Part shown: positions 1-7,634 of the stretch, piece by piece
Layout: every line of letters starts with the position of its first letter
Position numbering within the stretch: position 1 is the stretch's first letter
DNA from: Chitinophagaceae bacterium
GTDB lineage: Bacteria > Bacteroidota > Bacteroidia > Chitinophagales > Chitinophagaceae
Direction: 5' to 3'
Assembly: GCA_947476485.1 (NCBI GenBank)
Contig: CANJQU010000035.1
Coordinates: forward strand, 1-36,944
DNA length: 36,944 nt
Notes under the pieces: model-generated
What the model saw: only the letters and a program-made list of their open reading frames with translations
Told to the model about the DNA's origin: nothing
Database searches by the model: none
Translations under genes and position numbers: made by a program

Positions 1-813
1 AGTTATAAAAATCTCAACGTTGGTGATCCCCTGGCTTCGGTATTCATAAGTATGCACAGCAAGTGGGCCAATTGGATAGCGGGTGTAATATCTATAAGCG
101 CAGTTATTGCCACTGCAAGTGTCCTGCTTGTTTTTCAATTGGGCCAGCCACGGATATGGATGAGCATGAGCCGTGACGGGTTACTGCCGCCGGTTTTTGC
201 GAAGATCCACCCAAAGTATAAGACACCTTCATTCTCTACCATTCTTACCGGTTTTATAGTAGGTATACCGGCCCTGTTCATGAACCTTAGCGTGGTGGTG
301 AACCTCACCAGTGTGGGAACCTTATTCGCGTTCGTTCTTGTGTGCGGAGGCATACTGAAGCTGCAGAATGACAAAGGCCGTTTACAGAGTAAATTCAAAA
401 CACCTTACCTGAATGGAAAATGGATAGTGCCGGCTATGTTTATCATCTCCGTTATTGCGTTTGAGAAATTCTACCCCGGCGGCTTTAAAGGTTACATGAA
501 TTTCACCGATGCAAAGGGCAATGTAACTTGGGAGGTGATACGCACCAAGGTGCCTTTCTTCTTATTTGGCATCACATTCCTGGTGACAGCGATATTGGCG
601 TTCATCAAGAACTATTCTATGATACCGGTTATGGGTTTCCTGTGTTGCACTTACTTGTTGTCTGAGTCGGGCACTACCAACTGGGAGCGGTTTTTGATTT
701 GGCTGGCAGTTGGGCTAATTCTTTACTTTGTATATGGGTACAAGCATAGCAAGTTGGGGAAGAAAGAGATAAGCGATAGGTTGATAAGTGATAAGGCGAC
801 AAGTGATACGTAA
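1..813 (+). CDS. APC-family amino acid permease, C-terminal part (5' end cut by window)
   Basis: The frame is open from base 1 and ends in TAA at 811-813, so this is the last 270 residues of a larger transporter. About seven hydrophobic helices are visible. The stretch containing GQPRIWMSMSRDGLLPP followed by a KTP motif is typical of the cationic amino acid transporter / YfnA branch of the APC superfamily, which moves amino acids across the inner membrane. Substrate cannot be told from this part. The last ten or so codons (ISDRLISDKATSDT) lie in a GATAAGTGATAAG-type repeat, so the extreme C-terminus appears to be repeat-derived rather than conserved. Family assignment is firm; the full length and start lie outside the window. 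Confidence 0.88.
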   Translation, partial: SYKNLNVGDPLASVFISMHSKWANWIAGVISISAVIATASVLLVFQLGQPRIWMSMSRDGLLPPVFAKIHPKYKTPSFSTILTGFIVGIPALFMNLSVVVNLTSVGTLFAFVLVCGGILKLQNDKGRLQSKFKTPYLNGKWIVPAMFIISVIAFEKFYPGGFKGYMNFTDAKGNVTWEVIRTKVPFFLFGITFLVTAILAFIKNYSMIPVMGFLCCTYLLSESGTTNWERFLIWLAVGLILYFVYGYKHSKLGKKEISDRLISDKATSDT

Positions 814-951
814 ATAAGCGATAAGTGGGCTACTTGAACTATAATAGATGGAACAGTCATAATTAACAAGTAGAGACGCCATGCATGGCGTCTCTATGTA
901 ACCCCTGAATTTTGCAGCGAACCTTAGTAACTGATCACTTATCAACCTATC
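775..951. repeat. Inverted-repeat element enclosing a 26-bp perfect palindrome
   Basis: An 18-bp sequence at 775-792 recurs as its exact reverse complement at 934-951. Between them, 871-896 is a 26-bp perfect palindrome built on agagacgcc/ggcgtctct. Further imperfect copies of a gataagtgat unit flank both arms (about 769-830 and 955-970). The left arm overlaps the end of the permease reading frame. The right arm ends about 20 bases from the stop of the acidic protein gene. The palindrome could act as a bidirectional terminator between these convergent genes, although no T-run follows it. It could also be a dispersed genomic repeat. The pairing is seen directly; the role is inference. Confidence 0.6.
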
Positions 952-971
952 TCATATCAACTTATCACTTA

Positions 972-1445
972 CTACTCGCCTTTATTCTCTTCCTGGCTCT
1001 CATGCAGGTCACCACCCAGGCTGTAGTAGTTATTTTCTTCGTCCTCTTCGCCTATTAATTCATCGGCATCATCTGCGCTGCTGCCAGGCACATCAAGATC
1101 CTCGCCGGTCATATCCATGTTCAGGCTTCCCTTTTCGTTGAGCGGGTCGCCATCAGCGTCTACATTGTCAAGGGCAGATCGTTGGAGGCTGACGCTGTCA
1201 AGGCTATCCATGTTTTGTTCGGCGGCCTGCAGCAAACGCAGGTCCTCATCGGTTATATCTGCTTCTGTGCCAGAAACTATGGCAACCTCATCGTCACGCT
1301 CGTCAACGGTTTCATTATAGTTTGCTTCAGGTGCTTCGCCATCCAGTTCTATTTTATCGTTGTTATTCTTGGCACGCGTAATGTCCTCGCTTGCCGGATA
1401 GTGGGGATAGCCCTGGAATTTGTCGATGTTGTGTTTCTTTTCCAT
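972..1445 (-). CDS. Small acidic hypothetical protein, probably disordered
   Basis: 157 residues, very rich in Asp and Glu, with no signal peptide, no hydrophobic helix and only short predicted ordered segments. It starts MEKKHNIDKFQGYPHYPASEDI and ends in runs of Glu, Asp and Asn. Two repeated short patterns (TEADITDEDL, NMDMTGEDLD) suggest internal repetition. I do not recognise a named domain; similar acidic proteins of unknown function are common in Bacteroidota. The ATG at 1443-1445 is preceded by a perfect TAnnTTTG box at 1470-1463, which supports this start. The gene is divergent from the sensor kinase at 1681 and convergent with the permease. A function is not assignable. Confidence 0.75.
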   Translation of the reverse strand: MEKKHNIDKFQGYPHYPASEDITRAKNNNDKIELDGEAPEANYNETVDERDDEVAIVSGTEADITDEDLRLLQAAEQNMDSLDSVSLQRSALDNVDADGDPLNEKGSLNMDMTGEDLDVPGSSADDADELIGEEDEENNYYSLGGDLHESQEENKGE

Positions 1446-1462
1446 TGTTGCTGTATTTGTTA

Positions 1463-1470
1463 CAAACCTA
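1463..1470 (-). promoter_or_regulatory. Bacteroidota -7 box for the acidic protein gene
   Basis: Reading the minus strand, TAGGTTTG matches the TAnnTTTG -7 consensus exactly and ends 17 bases before the ATG at 1445. No clear TTTG -33 element is seen at the expected distance. Confidence 0.5.
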
Positions 1471-1680
1471 TAAAACCCATGCCGCCGGAATGATGATCGC
1501 CGTCATCGCTTCACATGATCGGGGTCGTATTTCCTTCAGATACAAGGCCATTGGCGGTCTGAATTCGAATACACGGTCATGCAATTATAGCAGGATGTTT
1601 CAAATGAAATATTTCGGTTGTCGGAGTTGCCCTCTTTTATGATAGCATTGTTATGGCCGGTAAATGTTATTTTTATAGTA

Positions 1681-4600
1681 ATGCGCACACTATCAGTAAT
1701 ATTCCTGTGGATGGTAATGTCGTTTGTGTCATTCGCGCAAGACAACTACCGGATATCCTCTTTTGGGGTAGATGAAGGATTGCCGCAAAACAGTGTCTGG
1801 GGTATAACGCAGGATGGGAATGGATTTTTGTGGGTGTGTACATCCGATGGCGTTTGCAGATTTGATGGGTATAAATTCACAGTTTACAAAAATGATCCCA
1901 AGGATTCTAACTCAATATGCGGGAACCAGGATCATGGGCTTTTTGTAGACAGACAAGGCAAGTTGTGGATTATAAGTTCTAACGGTATAAGCTTGTATAA
2001 TGAGCTGACGGATAACTTCACGACAATTTTTACCTACGAGTCACGTATCCCCTCTAATTTTTTCAATACTATTTTTGGCGAAGATGAGCAATATGTATGG
2101 GCTGGGTTTGCCAATTTCGGATTGGTAAAAGTTGACAAGGCGACGAAACAGGTTACAAGGATCGCGAATGCAGGAGGGCATGATCTTACCAATTTCAATG
2201 CATGGAACGGTGGATTTGCAGAACATGACCGGCTATGGATATGTACCAGGAATGGGTTTTATTCGTATGATACACATCTGAATGTTTTCGAAAAAATTTC
2301 AGATATTGAATGGCTGAACTCAGCCATCAGCCTTAATGATTCAGAAGTGATAGCCGGAGGCGACAGATGCCTGCTTATATGCAATAAGAAAAGGAAGACA
2401 TTTATAGTGCAGCCGGTAGATCTGAACAGCAGTAACAGGGAAGTGATATCGGGCCTGATGCGGGTGTCGGATGACGAGTTGCTGCTGGCGTGCCACAATG
2501 GTATTTTTTATTACAGTATTCCGGCGAAGAAAGTCGTTAGGAGTATAATTTCATTTGATGAACAGCAAAAAAATAAGTATGCATTTGCCAGGTGCCTTTA
2601 CCGGGACCGTGCTAACAATTTGTGGATCGGTACCAATGGAGATGGGCTTAAAAAGATAAATTATCCCTACAAGAAATTCCTTGCTTATAGTTCACACAGT
2701 GAAATTAGTAATCTCGTCAAAAGTATTTATGCAGATTCCCAACGCATTTATGTTGGTTATTTTGGTAATGGCCTGGATATTTTTGACCGGCGCCGTGGTT
2801 TTGTAAAAAATGTCTCTTTTTTGAAACTTGGAATAAGCGAGAATTGCGGATACGCTGTTACCCGTCTGAATGCAGATGAATTGCTCATACACGTAGCAAC
2901 ACAAAACAGGGTGCTTATCTACAATTCCTCGAGCTCTGCCCTTCGGCTTATTTCTCCGCGATTGAAAATGCTGTTACGCCCGGCAGAGCATACTGAGACA
3001 ACGATGTATCCTTTTTTTCTCACCAGGAGCGATGGGCGCATACTTACTGCGGCAGGGGCGAATCTTATTGCGCTGACTGAACACCATAGAACTGATATTA
3101 CCCCGGTGCTGGTCCATCGTTTTGAGGGGGAGATACTTTGTTGCTGTTTTGAGGATAGTAAAGGATGTCTGTGGATCGGATCCATGAGTGGCGTTTATTT
3201 CTGTAAGGATAGCGTATGGAATAAAGTCAGTCTGCGCGGGAGTGTTCAGGTAAAGGCGATCAACCAGGACTTAAGCGGGAACATTTGGCTAGGCACTGTA
3301 AAAGGCATCTACGTGCTCGATAGTGGTAAAAACATCAGTAATTATTTTTCGGAAACGAACAGTTTAGTGAATCAATTTGTATACGGTATACTCAGAGATG
3401 ATGATGGGAACATGTGGTTTAGTCACAACAAGGGATTGAGCGTATACAAAATGAAGACCAAAGAGTTCAGGCACTATTACAAGGAAGATGGATTGCAGTC
3501 CAGTGAATTCAATTCCAATGCCTATTTCAAGGCGGCAGACGGAACGCTGTTTTTTGGAGGGCTGAATGGTATAAATGCGTTCGATCCGCGGGAGATCCAT
3601 GATAATCCGAATGTGCCACCCGTAAAAATTACTAGTATCAAATTGTTTGACGAGCCGTTGAAAACGGATACCGCATACTGGAATATTCATTCACTTACAC
3701 TTCCCTACATGCAGAACAGCCTGAGTTTCGAATTCGCTGCGCCTGAATTTACAAATGCCGGAAATAATCAGTACGCATACACCATGGATGGGGTTGATAA
3801 TGCCTGGATAAAATCCGGCGACAAACGATTTGCCCGGTACCCGGCCCTTCCTCCCGGACAGTATACTTTTAGAGTTAAAGCCTCAAATAGCGATGGCGTA
3901 TGGCAGCAAGTCCCAACAGAGATACAGATCACTATTTTACCACCCTTCTGGCAGCGATTGTGGTTCCGCATCGCAATTGCGTTGTTGTTAATAGCCGGCA
4001 TAGCGGGCGTTATCTACAGTTTGCAGAAACAAAAACACCAGCGGCAAATAAGGTCGCTGGAACTGCAACAGAAAATACAGCTTGAGCGCGAACGTATCTC
4101 GCGCGACCTTCATGATAACGTAGGTACTCAGCTGAGCCTTATCAGCAATAATATAGAATGGGTAGCACATCCGCTAAAGACGATCACCGAGGAGGAAAAA
4201 GCAGAGAAGCTTCAGTTTGTAAATGAAACGGCGCGGGATATTATCGCAACCTTGCGGGAAACAATATGGGCGCTGAATAAGCACGAAATACCACTCGAAG
4301 AGTTCTCCGACAAACTAAAATCATTCGTTCAGAAACAATTGGTGATGTACCCCGAGATAGAATTGAATTTTATCGAGCGGATTGAGCAATCGATCATCCT
4401 TGGTCCATCTGAGGCGCTTAACCTGTTCAGGATATGCCAGGAGGCAATTGCAAATGCACTGAAGTATGCCAATGCTGCAGTTATTGATATAGAGATAGTA
4501 AGTGGTGAGGGCAAGTATAAAGTGAGCATCACCGACAACGGCAGGGGTTTTGATATCACTGCGGTCTCGCCTGCGGTCCAAAACGGATTGGAGAACATGA

Positions 4601-4683
4601 AGCACAGGGCGCAGGATATTGATAGCAGGCTCGATATCCAGACCAATAGTAGCGGAACGAAGATCACAGTGACTAAAAAATAA
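1681..4683 (+). CDS. Two-component sensor histidine kinase with Reg_prop beta-propeller and Y_Y_Y domain
   Basis: A 1000-residue membrane sensor. The N-terminus is a signal peptide ending ...VSFAQ (start ATG at 1681; the longer frame would need a TTG at 1618 and lose this signal). A periplasmic propeller of repeated Reg_prop-like units (GLPQNSVWGITQDGNGFLWVCT and several later LWIGT/MWFS copies) fills roughly residues 25-690. A Y_Y_Y domain follows at about 700-780, then one transmembrane helix near 785-805. A HisKA_3 dimerisation/phosphoacceptor box (ERISRDLHDNVGTQLS, with the His) comes next, and a HATPase with N box (QEAIANALKYA) and G box (TDNGRGFD). It probably senses an extracellular ligand and phosphorylates the regulator 48 bases downstream. 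Unlike hybrid SusR-type kinases it has no receiver or AraC domain of its own. Confidence 0.93.
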   Translation: MRTLSVIFLWMVMSFVSFAQDNYRISSFGVDEGLPQNSVWGITQDGNGFLWVCTSDGVCRFDGYKFTVYKNDPKDSNSICGNQDHGLFVDRQGKLWIISSNGISLYNELTDNFTTIFTYESRIPSNFFNTIFGEDEQYVWAGFANFGLVKVDKATKQVTRIANAGGHDLTNFNAWNGGFAEHDRLWICTRNGFYSYDTHLNVFEKISDIEWLNSAISLNDSEVIAGGDRCLLICNKKRKTFIVQPVDLNSSNREVISGLMRVSDDELLLACHNGIFYYSIPAKKVVRSIISFDEQQKNKYAFARCLYRDRANNLWIGTNGDGLKKINYPYKKFLAYSSHSEISNLVKSIYADSQRIYVGYFGNGLDIFDRRRGFVKNVSFLKLGISENCGYAVTRLNADELLIHVATQNRVLIYNSSSSALRLISPRLKMLLRPAEHTETTMYPFFLTRSDGRILTAAGANLIALTEHHRTDITPVLVHRFEGEILCCCFEDSKGCLWIGSMSGVYFCKDSVWNKVSLRGSVQVKAINQDLSGNIWLGTVKGIYVLDSGKNISNYFSETNSLVNQFVYGILRDDDGNMWFSHNKGLSVYKMKTKEFRHYYKEDGLQSSEFNSNAYFKAADGTLFFGGLNGINAFDPREIHDNPNVPPVKITSIKLFDEPLKTDTAYWNIHSLTLPYMQNSLSFEFAAPEFTNAGNNQYAYTMDGVDNAWIKSGDKRFARYPALPPGQYTFRVKASNSDGVWQQVPTEIQITILPPFWQRLWFRIAIALLLIAGIAGVIYSLQKQKHQRQIRSLELQQKIQLERERISRDLHDNVGTQLSLISNNIEWVAHPLKTITEEEKAEKLQFVNETARDIIATLRETIWALNKHEIPLEEFSDKLKSFVQKQLVMYPEIELNFIERIEQSIILGPSEALNLFRICQEAIANALKYANAAVIDIEIVSGEGKYKVSITDNGRGFDITAVSPAVQNGLENMKHRAQDIDSRLDIQTNSSGTKITVTKK

Positions 4684-4719
4684 GGCAAATGCTGTATTCG
4701 GCATGCAATGTCTAAACAA

Positions 4720-4727
4720 TACTTTTG
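4720..4727 (+). promoter_or_regulatory. Possible -7 box just upstream of the response regulator
   Basis: TACTTTTG fits TAnnTTTG exactly and ends four bases before the ATG at 4732. If used, it would give an almost leaderless transcript. It may be coincidental, because the gene is most simply co-transcribed with the kinase. Confidence 0.3.
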
Positions 4728-4731
4728 TGTT

Positions 4732-5388
4732 ATGGCCTACAGGATCGCTATAGTAGACGACAAGTCCCAGAACCGGATGTCCCTTTCCGAAAAGATCAAT
4801 TATTCGGGGGAGATAGAGATCGCTTTCATGGCCCGCAACGGCAATGATTTCCTTGAGCAGTTAAAAATGCTGCCGCTGAATAAGCACCCGCAATTGGTGC
4901 TGATGGATATAGATATGCCCGAAATGAACGGCATAGAGGCGGTGAGGAATGCGCATAACCTGTACGAGGATATTAAGTACATTATGCTCACTGTTTTTGA
5001 TGATGACGATAAACTATTCGATGCGATACAGGCAGGGGCCGATGGCTATTTACTGAAAGAGGAGCGGGTGGATACGATCATCAATGCGATCAAGGAAGTG
5101 ATAGAAAAGCAGGGAGCTCCAATGTCTCCCAGCATCGCGCGGAAGGCGCTGAATCTGCTCTCGGCACCCCAAAAGACCAGCGCCGGCACAGTGAAGTCTG
5201 TGCTGACAGATCGCGAAATGGATATTTTAAAGGGGTTGGTAAAGGGACTCGACTACCGCAAGCTGGCCGATGAATTATTCATAAGTCCATACACTGTGCG
5301 CACACACATTACGCATATTTACGACAAGCTCCATGTTACTTCAAAAACACAGGCGGTGAAGCTGGCTATTAAGAACAGGTGGGTTTGA
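4732..5388 (+). CDS. LuxR/NarL-type response regulator
   Basis: 218 residues from the ATG at 4732; an upstream in-frame ATG at 4708 would add eight residues that do not fit the receiver fold, which begins AYRIAIVDD. The receiver carries the acidic pair DD at residues 9-10, the phosphoacceptor Asp59 in LVLMDIDMPEMNG, and the conserved Lys in DGYLLKEE. The C-terminal GerE/LuxR helix-turn-helix starts at LTDREMDILKGLVKGLDYRKLADEL and ends near the C-terminus (VRTHITHIYDKLHV). It is the partner of the HisKA_3 kinase upstream, since HisKA_3 kinases normally pair with NarL-type regulators. Its stop at 5386-5388 directly abuts the stop of the next gene on the opposite strand. Confidence 0.94.
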   Translation: MAYRIAIVDDKSQNRMSLSEKINYSGEIEIAFMARNGNDFLEQLKMLPLNKHPQLVLMDIDMPEMNGIEAVRNAHNLYEDIKYIMLTVFDDDDKLFDAIQAGADGYLLKEERVDTIINAIKEVIEKQGAPMSPSIARKALNLLSAPQKTSAGTVKSVLTDREMDILKGLVKGLDYRKLADELFISPYTVRTHITHIYDKLHVTSKTQAVKLAIKNRWV

Positions 5389-6081
5389 TCACAATTCCGG
5401 TACCTTCCGATCGGGGTATTGCTTCCAATCTATCCCCTTGCCCAGAGTACCCTGTATCCGTTTCCAGAACGATTCGCTTTGTGTGATGGATATAAAACTA
5501 TCTGGGGCTACCGCAGAGGTTGGATCGATCTTAACGACTACGTGGTTATATGCAGCAAGCGAATCTGTCATCATCGGCAAATGCCAGATATGCGTTTCAA
5601 AGCGCTTGCGTGTAAAGCTGCGTAGCATCGAAGATTGGAACCCATCAGTTGCTAATCCAATAGACTTGAATCCATGTTCCTTCGCCATGAGGTAGGAGTA
5701 GTAGACATTTTCCGTACTATGCCTGGCTTTTGTTTCGCAGAATATATGCTCCCTGGGTATCCCTAATTGCTCCGCATACAGGCCCATGATCACCGCTTCA
5801 AAGTAGGGGCTGTAAACAGCAGAGCCGGAGTAGATGACATTCTTTGTGTATCCATTCTTGTAAAGGACGTATGACCAAAGTACGCGCCCCTTCATTACTG
5901 AGTCCCAGTTGCCGTTATTGAAGGGTATACCGGGCACAATAATAGCATCTAATGGTTTTATAGCCGCAACCTGTGCAAGGTCCCTGGCCGTCTTTTTTTT
6001 AGAGGTGGTGCAGCTTAGTAGTTGTAGCAACGTCATGCCGGCAAGAGTAATTGATAATAATTTTATTGCTTTTTTTGTCAA
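5389..6081 (-). CDS. DUF218 (YdcF/SanA/ElyC-like) lipoprotein
   Basis: 230 residues with a lipoprotein signal peptide (positively charged start, hydrophobic core, lipobox LLQLLSC with the Cys near residue 24). The mature part shows the DUF218 pattern: DAIIVPGIPF near residue 46, GYTKNVIYSGSAV, and a later acidic EHIFCETKARHSTENVYYS motif resembling the conserved SxxTxEN segment. DUF218 proteins are envelope proteins implicated in cell-wall or envelope-carbohydrate metabolism; the exact reaction is not settled. The only plausible start is TTG at 6081: an in-frame stop lies four codons upstream and the next ATG would destroy the signal peptide. It is downstream of the cyclase on the same strand. 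Confidence 0.82.
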   Translation of the reverse strand: MTKKAIKLLSITLAGMTLLQLLSCTTSKKKTARDLAQVAAIKPLDAIIVPGIPFNNGNWDSVMKGRVLWSYVLYKNGYTKNVIYSGSAVYSPYFEAVIMGLYAEQLGIPREHIFCETKARHSTENVYYSYLMAKEHGFKSIGLATDGFQSSMLRSFTRKRFETHIWHLPMMTDSLAAYNHVVVKIDPTSAVAPDSFISITQSESFWKRIQGTLGKGIDWKQYPDRKVPEL

Positions 6082-6127
6082 GGGACCAGTTTAAAAGTAG
6101 TCAGAAATAATCGTGCCCGCCCTGTAT

Positions 6128-7552
6128 CTATATGATAACTCCTTCTTTTGTTCTCCCGGTTACAAAATACATCTCCATCTCGCCTTTGTTCTTTGCTTCG
6201 ATCTTGCCGCGGTATTCGCAATTGAAATGATCTTTAACAAGCGCAAAAGTTGCGCCGGATATATTGATCCGCCCGGGCAAAGAGTTTTGTTCCATTCTTG
6301 CAGCGATATTAACCGCGTCGCCCCATATATCGTACTGGAATTTATGCTTGCCCACAACTCCGGCAACTACCGGCCCGGTGTGAACGCCCACACGAATATT
6401 AAACAGGTGCCCATGCTCTTCCTGTATATACTTCATCATTTCGAGTGCAGCATTGAGTACATCAATAGGATTGGTTTTGTTTATCGATGGCAATCCACCG
6501 GCGCACATGTATGCATCTCCGATGGTCTTGATCTTTTCAACGCCATACTTTAATGTTATGTCATCAAAAGCACGGAAATATTTATCGACCCTAAGTACCA
6601 ATTCTTCTGCATTTAGTGTTTCCGCTATTTGTGTGAAGCCTACAAAGTCGATGAACATTACGGTAACGAGATCATATTTGCGGCTACGGGTAAAGCCTTC
6701 ATTCAGCAGTTCCCGTGCTGCTTCCTCCGGTAGGATATTCAACAGCAATGCTTCTGACCGTTGTTTTTCTTCCACGATCATTTCATTGCGCCGTGCTATC
6801 TCATCAAAGCTGTTCTTAAGTTCCACATTCTTCAGTCGGTAGATCTCCATATCCCGCTCCTTTACCTCTAGTTGTCGTTGCAATTCGGCCTGTTCGGTGG
6901 CTTTTTCTGCGGCAAATACCGCCTTGTTTCGCTCAAGAATTATAGCTTCGGTTTTTTGCACGGCGAACGTAAAAAAAAATCCCCAGGTAGCCATAAACAG
7001 GAAGCAAATAATGATGTTGGAGTAGTTGAACACATCTTGCGCCGTATTGTCAAGTGTATAAACTGGTGGCAGTTTTTTAGCATTGATCTCCAGGAATAGA
7101 TAACTGCAGACGCAGGCCAGTGACAGCAAAGCTTTTACAAGCCAACTTGTATTTTGTTTCAGGAAGGGAAACAGTGATATAGCTACTATGAAATATTGAA
7201 ATCCGCAGTTCCAGCCTAGGAGGTAAACCGAAATGATCTGATAAGCGATCACTTCTGTCATGCCTATGATCATTGCCGTGCCATGTTTCCCATTCCTGTT
7301 AAGCGCTATAGACACCGCATGGCAGGAGATACTGACAAGCTGAATCCACATCATAGTGTATTGGCCAAGGAAGAAGAAAACGCCTAGCCAAACAGCATGT
7401 ATACCCCATGCAAGCGTATAGAGGATATTGGATATAATGTAAAACCGGTAGTTTTCCAGTCGGATGGCTTCCGGTATTATGTTGAAATGCCGGAATATGC
7501 GGAGCAAAGTCCGTGTTATGGCATTGTTCGTAAGTATCTCCGGCAGGGGCAT
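6128..7552 (-). CDS. Membrane-bound class III adenylate cyclase
   Basis: 474 residues. The first ~195 residues form about six hydrophobic helices. A coiled-coil (about 200-265, rich in Glu, Arg and Lys) and the linker LLNILPEEAARELL lead into the catalytic domain at about 285-470. Both metal-binding aspartates are visible (MFIDFVGFT and TIGDAYMC). The substrate-specifying residues are Lys in EKIKTIGDAY and Asp in QYDIWGDAVN, which in this family select ATP over GTP. The transition-state Asn/Arg sit in AVNIAARME. It should therefore make cAMP at the cytoplasmic face of the membrane. The ATG at 7552 is supported by an upstream TATTTTTG box. Together with the CRP-like site near 27137 it hints at cAMP control in this organism, which is inference. 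Confidence 0.92.
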   Translation of the reverse strand: MPLPEILTNNAITRTLLRIFRHFNIIPEAIRLENYRFYIISNILYTLAWGIHAVWLGVFFFLGQYTMMWIQLVSISCHAVSIALNRNGKHGTAMIIGMTEVIAYQIISVYLLGWNCGFQYFIVAISLFPFLKQNTSWLVKALLSLACVCSYLFLEINAKKLPPVYTLDNTAQDVFNYSNIIICFLFMATWGFFFTFAVQKTEAIILERNKAVFAAEKATEQAELQRQLEVKERDMEIYRLKNVELKNSFDEIARRNEMIVEEKQRSEALLLNILPEEAARELLNEGFTRSRKYDLVTVMFIDFVGFTQIAETLNAEELVLRVDKYFRAFDDITLKYGVEKIKTIGDAYMCAGGLPSINKTNPIDVLNAALEMMKYIQEEHGHLFNIRVGVHTGPVVAGVVGKHKFQYDIWGDAVNIAARMEQNSLPGRINISGATFALVKDHFNCEYRGKIEAKNKGEMEMYFVTGRTKEGVII

Positions 7553-7569
7553 ATCAGATGATATTATGC

Positions 7570-7577
7570 CAAAAATA
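7570..7577 (-). promoter_or_regulatory. -7 box for the adenylate cyclase gene
   Basis: Minus-strand TATTTTTG fits TAnnTTTG and ends 17 bases before the ATG at 7552. No convincing -33 element was seen. Confidence 0.5.
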
Positions 7578-7634
7578 GGAAAAACACGGATGGATACGCT
7601 TAAAGTTGGACGGATATGCTTTTTGTAAGGTAGC

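Noticed and set aside
1117-1642. Plus-strand frames opposite the acidic protein gene
   Set aside because: Ser/Arg-rich shadow frames of Asp/Glu-rich codons on the minus strand; no start context.
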